Assembly (NCBI GenBank): GCA_009760855.2
Contig: WPIO01000005.1
Coordinates: forward strand, 1,993,001-2,057,000
Source of the DNA: Cristatella mucedo
Lineage: Eukaryota > Bryozoa > Phylactolaemata > Cristatellidae
Direction of reading: 5' to 3'
DNA length: 64,000 bases
The position numbers were made by a program, and so were the translations under genes. The notes below the pieces were generated by a model. That model was not told the origin of the DNA. It searched no databases and was given only the letters and a program-made list of their open reading frames with translations. Positions 31,971-45,363 of the stretch are shown here, piece after piece. Within the stretch, counting starts at the first letter, position 1. Each line of letters starts with the position of its first letter.

Positions 31971-33595
31971 ATCGGTAGAAGCTGCAACGGGTCCTACCTT
32001 CTAAGTGGCTAGTGCACTCTCCCTTTAAGTCGACCCCTCCAATTCGAGCACGCGCGGCTTCCTGAATCTAAATTCTCGCTGCTGAGCCTACGGCGGCTTC
32101 GCAGTAGCAAGCGGCACAGAGAAGGGGAGCGCCATCACGCTCGTGCTGCTGCCTTTTAAGGCGCCGTCTGTCCGGTGCTGCCAATCTTACCGTCGGCTTG
32201 ATTATAAAGCCGCTCGGATCGAACGGCTCAGTTAAGACTAATTACGTAATTGAGCTTGGAGATTCGACCGGGCACATCCTGGAGGATGAGCTAACTTTAG
32301 GTCGTGGCGCTGCCCAACGCGTGCACCGAGAGAAACGATGGCAGCTTGCTGCTCGGTAATCAGTAACAATACAGAGTAATTGCGTCCAGGTGCCTTAATC
32401 GAGGCGGCGCTGCCTAGCGTGTGGCAGACACCTGGTATCGGCTTTCTGGGCAGCATGAGAAATTCGCTGTCCACTAGCTCATAATCTTAGGAAGATGCTG
32501 CAACACTCGTTTCACAGCGAGCGAGTATCTCGCCGTAGCTGGCGCGCATTGTCGTCGTGGTGAGATGACCCCTTACCGGAAGCCTTTAGTCCAGACTGGA
32601 GTAGCGAGCACGTTGTACCGTGAGAGTCTCGCTCTAGCAGCCTTCATTTTTGCAACGCAGCAATCGTAGACGAGAGACAAGGCGGTTCGCTCAGTACTAC
32701 CATATATCTACTTGCGGCCTCGGTTGCATTGTGAATGATTGGGCAAAGCGAAAAAATGGAGTGCCCAGCTTAACGACTTGGAGGAAGACCTGACCGTCAA
32801 GTAGCTTGAATAATTATGAAGGCGGTACCTAGGACGCTGAGCAGTCTACATCTGACACTAAATCCTAGGGCATATTACCTGCCAGCTACTGGAGGAAGGC
32901 ATGGGCTTCTTATGCAGACCTGGCTCTAGCTCTGCATTCTGGCATTTATGATGACCTCATCATCAGCATTCTAGAGCCAGAGCTGCATCTGCATCTTCTC
33001 TGCATTCATTACTCTAGAAAGCAAGCTGTGCCAGAGGTTCCATTGAAGTGCATGAGATGTGAGAGCCCAAACGCCATGCAAATACCTGAGATTTTCGACT
33101 GTCTCGTGCCAGCTTACATGTTCTCTCCGTAGCTTTAACCGATGCGAATGGAAAACCCAGACCATTTAAATCAAATAATTGTCATATACTTACAATGCAT
33201 CAGTAAGAGTTCTCAGCTCTACACTAAGCTATAGGTATCTCAAAACATACTTATACCCAGCCAGGAGAGGTGCTTCGAACCTGCGATAGCTTCAAGAACC
33301 AGGACTGAGACGGCCATATTATTCGGGCTAATCCCGAGGCAATGACTATTTCCAAAGTATATTATGGCTAAAGTTTCTTCAAGCTACTCCGTACTTTAGA
33401 AAGCCAATAGTATAGCTTCTAGGGACATAATATTTGGAATCCTATGCTCAAAACTGTATAGCACAACTTTTCTTTCAAAAGTTAAGGGGACCGCACTTCT
33501 AAAGAATACCTAGCGGCAGCTGCGATTCTTTGAAGCAATATTTTTCAACGATACAGCAACTTTAATCATAATGCGATACCACGTTGGAGCAAAGT
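31971..33595. other. Unassigned sequence
   Basis: No recognisable gene or repeat. The minus-strand frame at 32238-32474 (78 codons) shows no family resemblance. Near 32922-33000 the motif TCTAGCTCTGCATTCTGGCA and an inverted counterpart (CATTCTAGAGCCAGAGCTGC) form an imperfect palindromic region. Confidence 0.4.
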
Positions 33596-33640
33596 CAAAG
33601 GCGAGCACTATACCCATGGGCCAAAGCAGCAGGTAATCTG
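33596..33640 (-). mobile_element. SINE2 head fragment
   Basis: GGCGAGCACTATACCCATGG followed by GCCAAAG matches the SINE2 head at 37143-37165 in the same orientation. Confidence 0.45.
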
Positions 33641-33799
33641 TTTATCTGTCTAGCAAAGTGCTTGCTAAGGCAGCTAGGTCGGTATCAAGATGTTCTGACA
33701 TCGTGCAGAAGCTTTTTCAATAGCAATGCCGATATGTGCGATTTACTTTGGTGCCTCATAAAGGAAAATAGGGTCGTCAAACTCGATATTTTCTTTAAA

Positions 33800-33955
33800 A
33801 TAAATTAAAGTAAATTTTTCGTGTGTAGCCGCGAAAAAAGCCTTAGTGGCTTTCACTCCGGTGCTTGTAGATGGAAATACAGTATTGGCTGCTGCAGGAT
33901 TTGAGCCCATAACCTGAGACATGAAGTGCGTGCACCTTGCTATTGGCCTCAAGTT
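33800..33955 (-). mobile_element. Diverged SINE1-like copy
   Basis: On the minus strand a B-box-like GTTATGGGCTCAAATCCTGC is followed by a central part with CTACAAGCACCGGAGTGAAA and GCCACTAAGGCTTTTTTCGC, the SINE1 order with many changes. Confidence 0.5.
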
Positions 33956-34097
33956 TGGTATAGCAATTATTATTTTCCCCAACCCCAGCTTATTAGGCAA
34001 TGCATAGCTCAACCGTACAATTAAGGGCGGGTATTGCTTAGCTCTATAGCTGACAACTATCAGGCCAGCCGTGTGCCGTTTCGGCCTTAGATCTACG

Positions 34098-34320
34098 AAA
34101 TGTAATGTATCTCCGTCTGTAACTCCACAAAGCCATAAAGACTAAGTGTATGTTAAGCATGAGGTTTTTTTATAGTGAACTCGAGGCCTGAGAGGCTTTG
34201 TGTGTGCATAAGGTTGGTTTAATCACCCTTAAGCTTAAGGAAGTTAGCGGCCATCCAAGTCCAACTGTCTTCTGTGCAGGCCAAGTGGCAATTAAGTGAC
34301 TCATTGACTGAGCAACGCTT
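34098..34320 (-). mobile_element. LINE-A fragment with internal deletion
   Basis: The LINE-A terminus at 34098 (ATGTAATGTATCTCCGTCTG) can be followed to about 34220. The next recognisable segment (34222-34320) corresponds to the region just after YADD, around the WMSENFLKL stretch. The several hundred bases between them in the full element are missing. Confidence 0.6.
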
Positions 34321-34365
34321 AGATGGCTCTAGGAATGTGTAGTGCTGACTGTTATCCGTAAAGAC

Positions 34366-34460
34366 CCGGTCGTCCAGCGGGAAAGTGCTGGTAAGGAAAT
34401 GAAGGAGCCTACGACCGAAACCCAGAGGTGCCCATCGCTTAATTTGATCCCCTGCTGATC
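34366..34460 (+). mobile_element. tRNA-like fragment, possible SINE head
   Basis: CGTCCAGCGGGAAAGTGCTG resembles an A-box region and CTTAATTTGATCCCCTGC a B box. The spacing is longer than in a tRNA gene. Confidence 0.3.
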
Positions 34461-36214
34461 AGCATCTATTTACATTTACACTTCGACATCGGTCACTGAT
34501 ATATGATCTGGGCCAGTAAAGAAAATACAATTTTATTTATTTCAGTTCGCTATTTCGGCAGAGTCGGTCTAGAGTTCCATCGCTGCAACGACGAGCTTTC
34601 CACGTAAAAAAACAAGCTAAACATCTGACTTTAGACTCCGCCACAGTAGCAGGCTGTAACCTGATGTTCTGACACAATCTATGAACGAAAAGAAGAACCG
34701 CCTACTCCAGGGGCGATAATTGCCTCCGCCGTCCCGGACTTATATTTCTTGGCCTCGGTAGCATCAAGCTAGCAAATAAAATTCACAGACTATCACACAC
34801 TAAAAATAGTTTGCTGGATTTCAAGTGATAGCATTAGTTGCACTAATCAAGTCTATAAGTTTCATTCAATAGAATTAAATTCACTCTGATCAAGAGCGAT
34901 TCTGCTTCGGTCGTCGTGGCCCAGCCAGCCAATAACGGTTATACTCAACCAAAAGCAGATAAAGGGGACATGGACCACTTCCTCAAAGGACCTAAGCTCT
35001 GTACAACAATATTTCGTGGGTGACGACAAAATATCTTCATTGCTTAGCAGTGGAGTGGTTTAACCACTTACTCGAGCATGCTTACTTGGCCCCTGTAAAA
35101 GCATAGGCAGTAAAGCAGAATTTGCGACAACCCCTTTGTTAAGGGGCTTCTGATGGAGACGCAGTGTGTACAGTTGAACTCCTCATAGCTACTCGGAGTC
35201 TATATAGGCAGACATTGGGAGCCTCCCACGAAGTTTCGGAGGCTATGGGCTGCTTCGGACAGTGAACCTTGGTGCTCTTCTTACGATCCTAATAAGCCAT
35301 TCATGTAGCTTCTGACAGTGCTCTGATGAAATTCCGGAGCTGTATATTCTTTTCGTCTTGGGCAGAAAAGTATAGGATCGGTGATTGCTGTTAATTGAAT
35401 GCTTGCATAGTATGACGCACTCGCGATATCACTGGCATAAAACACGGGGCACGCCTAAAAGCTTGTGCGAATGGCTTCACGATGGCGGCCCAGCTTTGCA
35501 GCTGAGTGCCATTGCAGTCTTTTTTGCAAGGCAAAGAACAAGTAAACACTCACGCGACCGTCTCGGGAGTCACCAACTTCAACGGTAAGCAGTCCGTTCT
35601 TCGCGACCGCCGCTTACTGCGACTCTACCTGGCCCGAATGGCTAGGCTACTCGCCCTGCACAGCAGTTGTATCCACCAGGGCCCAGATTTCTCAAGGCTG
35701 CGATTAACATAGGAAAGGGCACCTTGTGCAAACTTTGAGCAGAACAGATGCTCGCCTGACCTTTACCAAAAACCAAGACAGCATCGTCAGGGTCGGCGAG
35801 CATTGATTATCGACTAGATGGCCATTCGATGCGGAGTACCGCCATCGGCATTGCTGCTCGATCCGGCCCGAGACACTGCTGGATCTGCCAGCAGTAAGCA
35901 AACGGCATCATTCCCATTCGCCCTCTCCAGATATCCAGGCTTCCAATTTGATGGCTTCTGATAACCTGGCGACCTCTTTTATTGACTGGGCTGAACGGCT
36001 CGAGATGAATCGTCTACAGCAATGCGATTAGACTAAAGCCGGCTGCACGAAATGTGCCGCCTGAAATCCCACAGACACATGGCTGGCCGAACCTCCATCG
36101 CAGAGATTCCATACTTATCTAGAGGTAGCGAGTGTTACCCGAAAGATAGGGGATGCTAGACAGATTTGGTCAATGCAAGGCTGCAGTGACAAATACATTT
36201 CGGCTGCGCTTCTT
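34461..36214. other. Unassigned sequence with one protein-like remnant
   Basis: No repeat family recognised. At 35950-36195 the plus strand can be read, with stops, as NLATSFIDWAERLEMNRLQQ and later FHTYLEVASVTRKIGDARQI, which looks more protein-like than its surroundings and vaguely resembles retrotransposon Gag capsid sequence. This is weak. Confidence 0.3.
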
Positions 36215-36330
36215 ATAGATAATAGTAATAATACTAATAATAGTTACACTTCTCCTGTACAGCACCCTAAGAGTGCTAAATCTTTACCCAGGCTCTCTAA
36301 AACTCGCTGCAAGGAAAGCCATGACCAAAG
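36215..36330 (-). mobile_element. Diverged LINE-B-like or SINE2-like 3' end
   Basis: AATAATACTAATAATAGTTA followed by CTTCTCCTGTACAGCACCCT and a GCTAAATCTTTACCCAGGC stretch matches the inverted end of LINE-B or SINE2. Too short to tell which. Confidence 0.4.
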
Positions 36331-37039
36331 ATTAATGTCATGGCACGTCTCACGCTTTTGACTCCACGCAAAGGCGCATAAGCACCATGCTTAGACTAGA
36401 AAACATGAGCACACGAGAATACACACTAGGCCATTGTTTGTTGGGAGCCCTAGTAAGCTGCATGCTATCAATCATGCACAGGTAAGCACCGAAAGCACAC
36501 CAGAAAAGACAGCTTTACTAGGACGCAGGGTAAGTGGAGCGGAATTGCATATTAATAAATAATGAAACGTACATTCTTAGCACTAGATTTCTCAGCTGTG
36601 AGTCCTGCTCGGGGAATCCGATTTCCTGCCTTAGCAACAGAATCTACAAGTTTACAAGTAGCAGACAGCTTCGGAGACACGTGACTAGTATAAAGCAGCT
36701 CCCACCACGCATCCTTTACTCAATCATCTCAGCCTGCCTTGCTGCATTTTCACAGACTCCCTGCCGAAGGAAAATACTGCGAAGGATTAAAGTACGAACG
36801 ATCAAACAGCAATATCTATCCAATTATATATCTTTCTGTAACGAAGTAATTGTCGAATGCACTCACGACCGCTTTAGTGGAGTATAAACACCGCTGTTTA
36901 AATAAAACGGTCATGCCACTAGGGCTACCAATTCTGAGCCTTTGACGATCACTAAGTCGGATATTTTAGAGCTTCCGAGCAGCTGGCGAGGTTTAAATAA
37001 TGCACCGAGCACTTTGGAAGGGTGCAGGCAGGATTTGAA

Positions 37040-37175
37040 TATATAAAAAAACTAAATCATTTGTATAGCGCCCTAAAAGTTCTTAATGTCTATCCAGGTG
37101 CATTGCATACATCGTAAGACCTGAACCCACGATCTCGGCGGTCAAATGCGAGCACTTATACCCTGGGCCAAAGTG
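37040..37175 (-). mobile_element. SINE2 copy, reference
   Basis: On the minus strand: head TTGGCCCAGGGTATAAGTGC (A box), GAGATCGTGGGTTCAGGTCT (B box), then ATGCACCTGGATAGACATTA, TTTTAGGGCGCTATACAAAT and an A/T-rich end. The tail matches LINE-B termini such as the one at 61880-61925. Confidence 0.7.
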
Positions 37176-37590
37176 ATCAGGCACAGTACCGAGTGAGCTA
37201 GATTATTTCCCTTAATTCGCTAATCATGAATGAGTTATAAAGTTAGCAAAGTACGCGGCGTACAAGTTTGCACTCAGAGCCTGGACCCTTGTCCATAAAA
37301 GAGGAGTCTGCACCGCTTTATACGCGCTCGAGGAAAGACGGTAGAGACCGACCCCGTGGCGTGCACCACATTCGTAGTAAGGATACCTTACAGTGAGATA
37401 AACCACGATCTTGTGTGGCGTAACCACGGGGTCACTACAAGTATTCTGGCAATAAATAGCATATTTAACTACCCTCACAGCTGGAAAGCAGAATATTGAC
37501 ATACTTTCTACGATGTGAGCTCAATGTGCTTGAATACAGAATCTTTTGTCTATCATAGCTTTTTGACAATAAGCTCTTTCATCAACTGTT

Positions 37591-38018
37591 GTTACAAACG
37601 TGGTTCGCGGCTTCACGTACGGCCAGAACTAAGCCGCAAACACAGCACTCGTAACGGCACTAGTCTCAGAAGACGTGAGCCGAATACTGGTTACGCCTGA
37701 ACCTTTTTTCGCAGCTAGCGACGAACAGTGCTCATATCTTAACATATCAAGTCCGTATCCATAATGCATACAAGTCTATTTGACAGCAGCTGACGGGTAC
37801 AAGCGTTCAACAGCGGTCAAGAAGTACGCCAACGGCTCTGCGGACGAGAGCTCAAACCAGCTCCGATGCCGATGCCGAGTTTAGAATCCCAACTGCCTCC
37901 TATCTCACGGTGCCGGCTTTTAAAAAGGCCTCAGCTATAGATTATAGCATAATCTCATAATCACGAAAAATAATAATCAGCCATAATCTAGCTGGTTTAG
38001 CTTTTTCCTTCGTTTCAC
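37591..38018. repeat. LTR-like direct repeat, copy 1
   Basis: This ~430-bp segment recurs in the same orientation at 40563-40999. Shared landmarks include AACATATCAAGTCCGTATCC, ACAAGTCTATTTGACAGCAG and the AATC-rich end. In a 120-base stretch that I aligned by eye, identity is high (in the range of 85-90 per cent), and lower elsewhere. Exact ends are uncertain. Confidence 0.7.
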
Positions 38019-38157
38019 TACCACCTCGTTAAATAAAGACCGTCCTCGGCCGTAATAAAAAGAAATGGCAACCAGCCATGGTCCAAGTGAACAGTAAAAT
38101 TGCTGAGAATCGGAACAAGAAGTCCAATGCATTTGCTTTTACAACAGGTCGAGTTTT

Positions 38158-39305
<1,148 letters not shown>

Positions 39306-39499
39306 CATTACATCACAGCTTGTTCGTAACCGCTCCTCGTTGATGAATATTCGCGTAATTGACAGTGATGTCGTAGAAGAAATCGTAGAAATCGCATTCT
39401 CCATGTTGTTAAGTCAGTGGAATTATCGCAAAAGAAGTCACGCAGATATAATGACACCCGAGAAAAGCAGTTCCTCAAGTCAGAAATTTTTGTGAAAAG

Positions 39500-40562
39500 T
39501 AGTCGCCATTAAAACGTAGCGCTTGCGACATAGACAAGCAGGCCTCCTCTTCATCATCGTGCAGCAGAGGCGTGCGACATATAGCATAGTCACTACACTG
39601 AACACTGTCAAAACCCAGTTCCTCCCTCGGCTGACCTGTAGCAAGGCTTGGCTTCAGTCACAATACTTGTAGTGCAGACATCATCTGCAGTGGGCTCAAA
39701 CATAGAGAAAGTGGCCTCCACAGCGTCAGAGCAGCACTCCATAATTCGAATGGTCGCAGTCTTGAAGAAAGTTACAACATTCACAAGCTTCACAGCGGCT
39801 ATAACCAGCTCAGGTAGAACGTCTACTTTGCACCTCAAACGGTCAGTTGGTAAGGTATCATACACCTACGGGCACGTTATCAGCAGCCATTTCTATGTTC
39901 TCCCGTAAAATCACATTCTCTGGCTTCTCGAACCGTATATTGGGCTTCCCGATTTCCACATACGGAGCTTCAATTATGGCCTGCACCTGTGCTACATTGG
40001 TCATTTTATCGCCCTTGACATTTTCAAGATCAACCGCAGTAAGTTCAAGCCTGCTGCAGTCATTAGCGAAGTCAATTTCCAGCCGTGTATCAGTCTCGGC
40101 GGACTGCTGATTAACTGTAACATTTACGGTAGATAGCTTTGACGTCTACCGCCGGCGCATCTCTGTCTTCTGTGCATTCATACTCTCCTCGCAAGTACGT
40201 CGAAATGCTGCGATACGCTGGTCAGCAGCCAGTATCGCCTCTCATCATTCACGGTGCTAGCATGTCATCTATCATAAGTCGCGTAAGGTTGGAGCAACAG
40301 CTGCGCCAATTTTCTTAATTTTGACTAAGCATGGCATCAAAATTCGCATTACTACAGCGGGGTGTCTATCTTTTCTCAGTTCCGCGTCAGCTATTTCATC
40401 GTTTAATGACTCAATATCACGTTCAGTTCGTAACTTAAATACGCTAATAAATATCTCTATCTTCCAAGTTCAACGTTCACCAATAAATTCACAAGCCATG
40501 AGACTAGCGCAAGACCACTGCTAGGGTCCTCGTCAAACACTCCATACTTCTGAATCCAGTTT
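39500..40562 (-). pseudogene. Decayed unrecognised ORF between LTR-like repeats
   Basis: On the minus strand a broken frame can be followed from the inner edge of the 40563 repeat to about 39500. Readable segments in order are CKNWIQKYGVFDEDPSSGLA; FKLRTERDIESLNDEIADAE; RILMPCLVKIKKIGAAVAPT; AETDTRLEIDFANDCSRLEL; TNVAQVQAIIEAPYVEIGKP; after a frame change VDVLPELVIAAVKLVNVVTF; and finally ACLSMSQALRFNGDYFSQKF. Several stops and frame changes break it. The charged heptad-like pattern in the second segment suggests a coiled coil. I recognise no family. Position between direct repeats suggests a retroelement gene, perhaps gag-like, but this is inference; a host pseudogene is also possible. Confidence 0.5.
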
Positions 40563-40999
40563 TTACAAGCGCGGCTTCCGTGCGGCTGCCTCGTCCGGTC
40601 AGAACGAGGCAGCTAACGCAGCACTCATAGCGGTGCTAGTCTCATCCGACGCTCGTCGAATGCTGGTGATACCTGAACCTTATGTCAAGGCTAGCGATGA
40701 AGAGTGCTCATACCTTAACATATCCAGTCCGTATCCATAATGCAGACAAGTCTATTTGACAGCAGCGGACGGTTTCAGGCATTCAACAGCGGCATGATGG
40801 ACACCAACGGCTCTGTGGCCTACAGTTCAAGCCAGCTCAAATGCCAATGATGAGTCTGAAATCCCAACTGCCTTTTATCTCGTGGTGCCGGCTTTTTATG
40901 AAGCCTCGGACATATATAATCGTATAATCACGAATAATGATTTTCAGCGATAATCTGGTTTCTCTACCTGGTTTCTCTACCTGGTTTCTCTATTTCACT
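40563..40999. repeat. LTR-like direct repeat, copy 2
   Basis: Partner of 37591-38018, about 3 kb apart and in direct orientation. The decayed minus-strand ORF begins immediately at its inner edge, as the internal region of an LTR element would. Confidence 0.7.
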
Positions 41000-42132
41000 G
41001 AGTAGCATGTTGACGGGCAGCGCCGCGGTATTCCAAATTGGCTTATACGAAACCAGTCGGCTGTCAGCAGGCGACCGGAGTTGTAAGCACTAAGCATTGC
41101 ACTTTGCAACTTTTTAAAAGAATATTGTTCGATTGGTCTTGCCACTGTGGCGAGCTAGAGCGATCAGGCAAACGTTTTTAAGACCCCAGGGTGAGTTTGG
41201 ACTCACTTATCTTTGGTCATATCTGCTCACCAGCCGAAGGAGCTGACCTTACAAAATAAATGGATCAGCAATTGACTTTACACCACCCGTTAAGATTCAT
41301 GGGCAGAAAGCTTCTAGAAAAAGAAAACGTTATCCCCCCCCCCCGCCGCCGCCACCATCCGTTCGCAGCTTCTCAGCTCGCGCGGAGTGCTCGAGCCGTA
41401 GCTAAGTACCAGCGACATTCGGGGGGGGCGATAAGCTGCAATAATAATAATAATTCTGCAAGATAATCCTGCAAGCTCGTGCCACAGCTTTTGCAGGGCA
41501 TCGCGCAAGAACGCCTGTCCAGGCCAACCACCCTTTAGCTGGAAAAAAAGGAGAGCACGCGCGAGCAAAGTGGGAGCCCGCAGCACTGCAACAAATTTCA
41601 AGTGCCTAGAAAGAGATTGAGTTCTCTGAGGGTTCTACATCAAATTTGTTGTTATTTTTATCATTATTATGACATCATAACAATAGTTACGCTACTTTAT
41701 TCGTGTGCTTTACCAAATTCTTTCCGCTCGTGAAAATTTCTTTTTTCATCAGTCGGTATTAAAACGGCGGCGTGCTAAATCGGCCAGATTCCAACTGATA
41801 ATATTCATGATTCGCGATTTCTTAATTGCAATGGCAAGGAGCCGATTTGCGAACAGTTAAGGCCGAAGTAGCAGGACAGCCGAAGCCACGTGGTATGCAG
41901 AAATTTTTGCCCAGGCAATTGACCAGAACTGTGCTTTAGCTGAGCCATACGCAAGTTTCAAGTGCGCCATAGCCGATGCTGGAAGCAAGTAAACGTTAAT
42001 CACTGTCGAATAGATTTCTCTATGCTAGATATATATATATATGTGTATGAACTTGCCATGTTCAGGTTCGGGCTCGCTTCGTTGCTGCTGTTTTCCGATA
42101 CTTCCGGCGTACCCCAGTGCGTCGGTGCTGCA
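41000..42132. other. Unassigned sequence with a LINE-B tail
   Basis: Apart from the LINE-B end at 41597-41665, a C homopolymer with GCC units at about 41335-41355 and a short AT run near 42030, nothing was recognised. Confidence 0.4.
41597..41665 (+). mobile_element. LINE-B terminal fragment
   Basis: AGTGCCTAGAAAGAGATTGA, GTTCTCTGAGGGTTCTACAT and an (ATT)-rich end. Only the last ~70 bases of the element. Confidence 0.7.
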
Positions 42133-42312
42133 CCTGAAAAATACCAGCTGATTTAACAGCCTCTTTTGTGTAGCGATAGATGAGCCTGTACGGCTATCAC
42201 CACCGCTTACAGTGGCAATAAATGATCGCCCACCGCATGATTCGAACCCACGACCTCAGAACCAAGGTCGGGAAAAGCAAACGCCTTACCTAGTGTGCCA
42301 TCGCACGTACAA
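42133..42312 (-). mobile_element. SINE1 copy
   Basis: On the minus strand: A-box region (TGGCACACTAGGTAAGGCGT), B box (CGTGGGTTCGAATCATGCGG), central domain (GCCACTGTAAGCGGTGGTGA), CTATACAC-type segment and GCTGTTAAATCAGCTGGTAT. The A/T tail is short. Confidence 0.85.
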
Positions 42313-43867
42313 GTAACTAGCCGCGTTACAAGGGTCCGGTCTTCGCCAGTATTCGTTATACGTCGATTGCTACATGGCCCATTACGAGCGTTGTATTTGC
42401 TCACTGCAGCTCTGTCCGCACGTGGAAGCCTCCCTAGCTCGCTTGTAGCAATGAGTTTTCGAGAACTGCCGTTCTGTTGCGTGTGCTCTGTGACGCGTGA
42501 CCTACATCGCCATGATAAGCCACTCACTCTTATGACTTCGCGACCCTTACTAATTCGGGTAGTGGCAAAATGCTTGCAATGTGTGAAGATCCGAAGCTCG
42601 CAATACGCCAACGATAACGACACAGCGCTCGATATTCTGCGAGCAGCGAAAACAACGAAACCGTATTTGAAAAAGGACAAACACTAGCCTGTGAATTCCG
42701 GCCGCTGAATTACGGCTAATACAGCGGGTGACTTCTATCAGACAGGCTTACAGCAGCTGCCGCTCAGCGGTAGGACTCACCGACCGGCGCACCATTACTC
42801 TCGGCGAGCTACTTCGGTCAGGACCATGGCTTAAATAATGGTCAGGTCGTAATCCACACTATAATCTCGTTCGTATATAATCATAAATCGCGCTGCTCAA
42901 AGCCTCAGCTCTCAGTTATAACTCAGTGGCTCTCAGCTATGATTCAGCAGCCAAGCTCGTAGTTGTAATCTTGGTTCAGCTATAAAGACCATAGCTCGTA
43001 ATCTAAGGGCATTGCACCATCCCCTTCTTTACGATGCATGTCCGTATACATCAGACATGCAGTTGCTCGTAGACTCATAGTGCCTGCGACAGTGTCAAAT
43101 GAGCTTGTAGTCTGGGATGTCGGCTGGGTCGCTGTAGCGAGCCGGGAGCCCGTACCGTGCTGGAATGGAGCTGTTCTCTTGACGCTGGTTGTATCGTCGT
43201 GCCGCCGCCTACCGCCAGCCATGAACACGTGTCTCAGATGCTCCGGAAGCCATGTCACCTGCGGCTCGTTGTAAGCCAACGGTAGCTGCAGTTGAGTATC
43301 ACCGTCAAGGTCGCCTCCACCGTCAGGTGCAGCTTCTTACACCACATTTTTTTGATTTACCTACAGTGTAATTATTGGAACCACACGCAGAGAAAACATT
43401 GGATAACAATGAGACAGACTGATAGCCCTTCTAACGTAACTGGAATTCGGAATTGAACTCGTCTTACCTGTGGTACACACTGTGGCAGAATCGAAGCTCC
43501 ATAGAACTCAAGGGACGAATGCCCTCTTGCATTGATAGAGAAACAAAATAAGACAAGGAAAAGGCAGAAAAACTTACTTTGTCACAACCGATGTAAAATT
43601 GACATCGAAAATCTTAATTACTATTCGGAAAGTCCGTCTGAGCGATGTGTACTATACTTATAAATAAGCGTGCGTTGGCCAAGGACTTATGCTGCTCCAC
43701 AACGATCGCATACTCGACTAAATCACGTGTCCTCTAAACCTATTCTAAACAAATGAACAATTCATTTCTGGACAAATATCGCCTGTCAACGATCAGAGAA
43801 AGTTTGCCATTAGGCAACGTCATTGAAATTACCCACGAGGTTCAATTAACAACACCATTTTTCAGGT
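42313..43867. other. Unassigned sequence
   Basis: Open frames of 130 codons (plus, 42295-42687) and 157 codons (minus, 42207-42680) overlap each other and partly the SINE; neither resembles a family. A cluster of ATAATC motifs near 42860-42890 resembles the end of the LTR-like repeats, weakly. Confidence 0.35.
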
Positions 43868-43995
43868 AGTAAAAATAATATTAATAATAATACATTCGTA
43901 TAGTGCCCTCTGAGAACTTAATCCCTTTCCATGCACTTTTTATATACTGCAAAGAAGGCAAGATCATTACACAAGATAGGCACTGAATGACCGAA
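43868..43995 (-). mobile_element. LINE-B 3' end
   Basis: AATAATATTAATAATAATAC, TCGTATAGTGCCCTCTGAGA, ACTTAATCCCTTTCCATGCA and CTGCAAAGAAGGCAAGATCA appear in the inverted LINE-B order. Confidence 0.7.
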
Positions 43996-45363
43996 ATAAA
44001 TTATGTAATCGCACATACAACCGCATTTTTTATGGTACGAAGTATCAACGAAAATCTTAGCGACATCACGGATTTTCATGGAGCCCATAGCGCGAATCTA
44101 AAATCATGCAAACAGCCCACATCCAATAGCTTTCATGCTTAAGACGGAGTAGAGCGGCGTTTTCTGATAACCTTGAAACAAGCGTGTTGGTTTCGATCGC
44201 AACAAAATAGCCCCAGCTAGAAAAAATATCCTATAATATAAAACCAATAAGAAAACTCACTCGACGAGGTAAAAATCAATACTTAATCTCGCATGGATAA
44301 ACAAAAAGCAATGGATTCCGTGATCACTATTTCAAAAAATATGTAGGAGCTACTCAAAACCTGGATCCAATCAAAACTCAATCGTCTAAGCAAGGACAAG
44401 GCAAGGAAGTCCGCCGGATCCATGTTTGAACAACGCAATTACAACCAACGAAATCACTTATTGAATACCGTAAATCGTTTCATTTAATATGGCAAGTGCA
44501 AGTCAGACCAGAAGGTAACACCTCAAAGCTTACTGCATAACCATTGCGTCTACATACCCATCATAGGTAAATCCGAAATCAAGCCAACCAGCTCAATCCG
44601 ATGCCTTTCGCTTTGCTGTAAGCACCTCGAGAAATTGTCCAAGTACAAATTGCAAGCAAAACCACCGATGGAATTAATATTTAAATATGCAATAACTCGA
44701 AATACCGATACCAATACCAATTATTCCGAGGAATTTCACGTGCTGCGATTGCAGCTTCCGCTCATTACCTTCGATTCATAACGGCGAACATCGATCCGGT
44801 GTCGTGTTTTTTAAGCATGGTAAACAAAGACTCGACCCATAGCATCCGAGCACCAATATGCTTGCTGTTCCAATATTTTTTTAATTACTTTTCTCTTTAC
44901 AACGTAGCTCAAAACCGCGAAGATATCGGTTGTAAGCCAAATGCGAGCTCTCGCCAGCAGGCCTACCACAAAACGAATCAATAGCTTCGATTACTCAAAG
45001 TGGCACGTCGCTATTGCGTTTCCGAAAATTTTTACAGCTCGTACTTTCCGCGCCCGAGAGCCTTTAGTAATCATTGCTCTCTTGAATCCTTATAATCTAT
45101 CTTAAAATTGCCCTGCTCATATTGGCTTGTTGCTGCTCCCAGATTCTCAGATATTGTCCCATTAAACGCCAGTGCAACACACACACACACACACACACAA
45201 GAATCCAAAAAATTAATTTGGCCAAAAAATTGACATCACAAAATCAACGCCATGGTAGATCAAGCGCTTCTCAAAGAATTCTAGCGCGACCACTGAATGT
45301 AATATGAAGGCAACAGTGCTATCGTTGCGTAGCACTTACGTTAGGGGGCGTGCAACCTACTTA
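43996..45363. other. A/T-rich unassigned sequence
   Basis: No gene or repeat family recognised, apart from an (AC)n run of about 23 bases at 45177-45199. If the adjacent gypsy pol relic had a 3' LTR it should lie here, but without a second copy in the window I cannot delimit one. Confidence 0.4.
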
